This document shows positions 14,495 through 16,935 of a DNA stretch of 16,935 bases, in pieces (the stretch's first letter is position 1; each line of letters opens with the position of its first letter). A program made the position numbers and the translations under genes. This DNA is from Methanobacterium sp. GTDB taxonomy: Archaea; Methanobacteriota; Methanobacteria; Methanobacteriales; Methanobacteriaceae. Where the stretch lies: positions 1 through 16,935 of the forward strand of contig JAHKLQ010000079.1 of assembly GCA_020854975.1 (NCBI GenBank), given 5' to 3'. The notes under the pieces were generated by a model. That model was not told the origin of the DNA and did not search any database. It saw only the letters and a program-made list of their open reading frames with translations.

Positions 14495-16522
14495 TTGGGA
14501 AAAAGGGTTGATCAACGGGTAATTAAGGCTTTATTTCTTATTACAATTCTTTTTTTAGGCATTAATAATGTATCTGCAGTTCAATGGGATGTTGGTGCTG
14601 GACAACTCTACACTACCATTCAATCAGCAATTGATAACCCAAACACGGTTGATGATGATATTATCAATGTGTACAGTGGAACCTACACTGAAGATGTTAC
14701 AGTAAATAAAAAACTGACCATACAGGCCAATTCTGGTGATGAAGTAGAGATACAGGCCACAAATACAGGTTTTACTGTGGTAAATGATACTACTGGTGAT
14801 GGTAGTGGAAGTACCATAGATGGTTTTAAAATAAATAATTCTGCCACTGGAACTGGAATTAATATCAGTGCAGATAACTGTACTGTGAAAAATAATGAGA
14901 TTAGTGGGGGTGCCACTGGAATTGCAGTTTCAGGTGCTGACACCACCCTAGTTGACAATGTTATAACTGGCCAATCAGAAACTGGTATTTTGGGAAATCT
15001 CACTGGAGGTTTTTTCACAGTTTCAGGAAACGTCCTCTCAAATATAATTGGTGGAACTTTGGCAAATGGTATTACAGTTAGTACCAACGGTAGTGTAACT
15101 GATTTAAACATTACAGGAAACACTTTTTCCAACATCAACGCACTGGGAGTTAATGGTAGTGTCTTTGTAATTCAACTGGGAAAAAGTAAAGGTGGTGATG
15201 GGAATCCAGAAGTGGCTAACATCACCAATTTAATAGTAACTAAGAATATGATTAGTGGAATCCGCAGTAACATCGCTATTATGGGAATGGAATTAGTTAC
15301 CAGCAGTGTTAATGCTTTGATTACAGAAAATGAGTTATCCAACCTTGAAGCAGGGAGTGGTAGTTCAGTTTATGCACTTGAAGCTGCCATAATTGGAAAT
15401 GGAACTGTTGTGGTTGCTAAAAACCAGATATCTCAAGTAACTGCAGATGAACAGGCTGTGGGGATTGTGGCAGTTGCTTTGGGTGATTTAAAATTAAATA
15501 ATAATTTAGTTTCAGGTATCAGTAATGCCAAAGCAGCTGTGGGGATTTTGGGTCTGGGATTGTTCAACAATGCCACCTTAGAAAATAACAGTGTTTCTGA
15601 TATTACCTCACCCAGTATAGCCGCGGGAATTGTGGGCACAGCCTTACAACACCTTAACATGTTTTATAATACAGTTATGGGAGTAAATGGGGCTCAAGAT
15701 GTTTCCATGGTAACTGCTGGTTTTAACACCACCACCATTAATGGAAACAACCTGGAGGGTGATGGTTCAGGAATTGGTATTGTTATATGTTCATTTAATG
15801 GGACTATAAACTATAACCGGATTGTAAACTTCGATTCTTATATTCAGAACTTTTTATTCTCATCCTTTGGACCCAGTATTGATGAAATGCTTAAGCCCAT
15901 TGATGATGCTATTAAGAACCATCCTGAACTGGAGCCAATTTTAAAACCTATCCGGGATGATCTCGATAAATTATTCCATGAACTGGAAAACAGTAACACC
16001 ACTGCCACCTATAACTGGTATGGTACCAACAGTCCGGATGCTGCTAAGTTCTTTGAAGGTAATGGGACTTTAAACTATTATCCATGGTTGGTTTTAAATA
16101 TCAACGCCGACCCCTCCACTATAAATACCAGACAGAGTTCTACCATCACTGCTGATGTTTATCATGATGTAGAGGGTGGTGATCATAGTGCTGATGCAGC
16201 CCTGTTTTTCAGTGGACCCCAAGTGACTTTCACCACCAATCTGGGTAATGTGGGAAGTAAATCCATTGTAGTTCAATGGGCCAGTGGCCTGGCCACTGCT
16301 ATTTTAAGAGCTGATGAAGGTCCGGGTATTGCTACAGTTACTGCTGCTGATTATCAGACAGTCAAAACCATGGTAACCATTCTGGGAGCATCTGGCACTT
16401 CAATATCCGAAGTTAATGCCCAAACAGTAGGAATGCAAAACACTGGAATACCACTAGCAGGAATAGTTCTCGCTATCTTAATGGTACTCGGTGGATTTAT
16501 CAGCACACGGAAAAAACAATAA
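14495..16522 (+). CDS. Secreted adhesin-like beta-helix protein
   Basis: An exported surface protein of 675 residues. A signal peptide ends at about VSA28/Val29. A right-handed beta-helix follows (about 35-455), with repeated I/V-x-x-N-x-I/V rungs such as DNCTVKNNEISGG and parallel copies of VSGISNAKAAVGILGLG-like rungs. A short charged helical insert (about 462-500: PIDDAIKNHPELEPILKPI) precedes the module TYNWYGTNSPD and an Ig-like domain (about 530-630). The C-terminus has TVGMQNTG (644-651), a hydrophobic helix and RKKQ, nearly the same as the first adhesin. Unlike that protein it has no DUF11 repeats. TTG 14495 is well supported: AAGGTGA (14484-14490) sits four bases before it and the signal peptide follows directly. 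The role is probably surface attachment; the ligand is unknown. Confidence 0.88.
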   Translation: MGKRVDQRVIKALFLITILFLGINNVSAVQWDVGAGQLYTTIQSAIDNPNTVDDDIINVYSGTYTEDVTVNKKLTIQANSGDEVEIQATNTGFTVVNDTTGDGSGSTIDGFKINNSATGTGINISADNCTVKNNEISGGATGIAVSGADTTLVDNVITGQSETGILGNLTGGFFTVSGNVLSNIIGGTLANGITVSTNGSVTDLNITGNTFSNINALGVNGSVFVIQLGKSKGGDGNPEVANITNLIVTKNMISGIRSNIAIMGMELVTSSVNALITENELSNLEAGSGSSVYALEAAIIGNGTVVVAKNQISQVTADEQAVGIVAVALGDLKLNNNLVSGISNAKAAVGILGLGLFNNATLENNSVSDITSPSIAAGIVGTALQHLNMFYNTVMGVNGAQDVSMVTAGFNTTTINGNNLEGDGSGIGIVICSFNGTINYNRIVNFDSYIQNFLFSSFGPSIDEMLKPIDDAIKNHPELEPILKPIRDDLDKLFHELENSNTTATYNWYGTNSPDAAKFFEGNGTLNYYPWLVLNINADPSTINTRQSSTITADVYHDVEGGDHSADAALFFSGPQVTFTTNLGNVGSKSIVVQWASGLATAILRADEGPGIATVTAADYQTVKTMVTILGASGTSISEVNAQTVGMQNTGIPLAGIVLAILMVLGGFISTRKKQ

Positions 16523-16557
16523 GGGATTTATACAATCCATTTCCCCCAACTTTTTTT
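16523..16557 (+). terminator. Terminator of the second adhesin gene
   Basis: GGATT (16524-16528) pairs with AATCC (16534-16538) around a 5-base loop, then a run of five C and a run of seven T (16551-16557). It starts right after the stop codon and resembles the element after the YhgE/Pip gene at 2200-2221. Confidence 0.55.
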
Positions 16558-16816
16558 ATTTGATATGGAAAATGATGATTAACCTTATAAATCAATTAAA
16601 TACCTATTTACTAGTTTTTAGATGACTTTTATCTATTATTTGACCTTCAATATGCTGCACTAAATTTGACTAGAGGAACTAAAAAATTAATAAACAAATT
16701 ACCAATAGATGTGTATAATTAGTATTTGTTTACCATAATCTGTATAAGTTTAATATCATCCATTGAAAGAGTTCAAATAGAAATATTAGTTATAATCATA
16801 GCTTAAAGGAGTTCAA
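16558..16816. other. Intergenic leader of the final gene
   Basis: AT-rich DNA without a supportable gene. AAAGAGTTCAAAT (16766-16778) is a near copy of the ribosome-binding region AAAGGAGTTCAAAT (16805-16818) of the downstream gene, 39 bases away. No convincing box A could be singled out among several AT-rich candidates. Confidence 0.35.
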
Positions 16817-16935
16817 ATGAAGGCATTATTAATAGTTACAGGAAGAGGGATTGGAGGAGACGCAGTTATCGCCCTCAACATTGCCCGAGCACTAGCTAAA
16901 CATGGTATTGAAAGTGAATTTGCATTAGACCATGA
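16817..16935 (+). CDS. N-terminal fragment of an unidentified protein, possibly glycosyltransferase-like
   Basis: Thirty-nine codons are visible before the window ends. The start ATG is well supported by AAAGGAG (16805-16811) five bases upstream. The protein opens with a hydrophobic strand and a Gly-rich loop, MKALLIVTGRGIGGDAVIAL, then a helix NIARALAKHGI and a second strand, a Rossmann-type beginning. The pattern G-x-G-G-x-x-x-x-x-L-x-x-A-R-A-L-x-x-x-G recalls the N-terminus of GT28/MurG-type glycosyltransferases, but this is a shape resemblance only. That a gene starts here is nearly certain; its function is not. Confidence 0.8.
   Translation, partial: MKALLIVTGRGIGGDAVIALNIARALAKHGIESEFALDH

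Noticed and set aside
14683..15138. Antisense open frame of 151 codons within the second adhesin
   Set aside because: The sense strand carries a clear signal peptide, beta-helix rungs and sorting tail; the antisense frame is a by-product of the Thr/Asn/Val-rich repeats.

Overview
The window reads as chromosomal DNA of a methanogenic archaeon of the order Methanobacteriales, most likely Methanobacterium or a close relative. The reasons are: archaeal box A elements (TTTATATT, TTATATATAAA); ribosome binding sites of the GGTGAT/AGGAGGTGA type with short spacing; T-run terminators; a response regulator with a methanogen-type output domain; a soluble multi-PAS HisKA_2 kinase; and two secreted adhesin-like beta-helix/DUF11 proteins. 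The genus is inferred from family content, not from a marker gene. No rRNA, tRNA, insertion sequence or CRISPR array was seen.

Layout. 1-39 may be the last codons of an upstream gene. 295-2199 encodes a YhgE/Pip-type membrane protein. 2403-3239 is a NudC-type zinc-ribbon Nudix hydrolase. 3462-4331 (response regulator) and 4551-7013 (three PAS, one GAF, HisKA_2, HATPase) form a two-component pair in which each gene appears to have its own promoter. A HEAT-repeat protein (7125-7703) follows the kinase. On the minus strand lie a GNAT acetyltransferase (7721-8218) and a nitrilase-superfamily omega-amidase-like enzyme (8420-9247). Divergent from these is a short plus-strand pair: a 70-residue protein of unknown function (9388-9600) and a TIR-like ThsB/DUF1863 gene (9628-10024) broken by a one-base frameshift in an A8 tract. 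Next come an adhesin-like protein (about 10198-12921), a convergent minus-strand DUF389 membrane protein (13101-14108), and a second adhesin-like protein (14495-16522). The window ends in the first 39 codons of a gene starting at 16817.

How the genes fit together. The two adhesins share an NWxGxN-plus-Ig-like module and a C-terminus with a TVGMQNTG motif, a hydrophobic stretch and an RKKQ tail. This looks like a cell-wall sorting signal and suggests a common surface-anchoring route. The RR and kinase probably form a cytoplasmic phosphorelay with a protein-interacting rather than DNA-binding output. The rest is largely housekeeping (NAD(H)/nucleotide clean-up, amide hydrolysis, acetylation).

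The most unusual points are: the TIR-like gene, whose coding sequence is restored by removing one A and which has Gln where active TIR NADases have Glu; the first adhesin, whose near-perfect ribosome binding site is followed by ATA instead of a usual start codon; the shared MQNTG tail; and three two-copy tandem duplications in intergenic or gene-end DNA. I did not find a complete new multi-gene system. The closest candidate is the small-protein/TIR pair.
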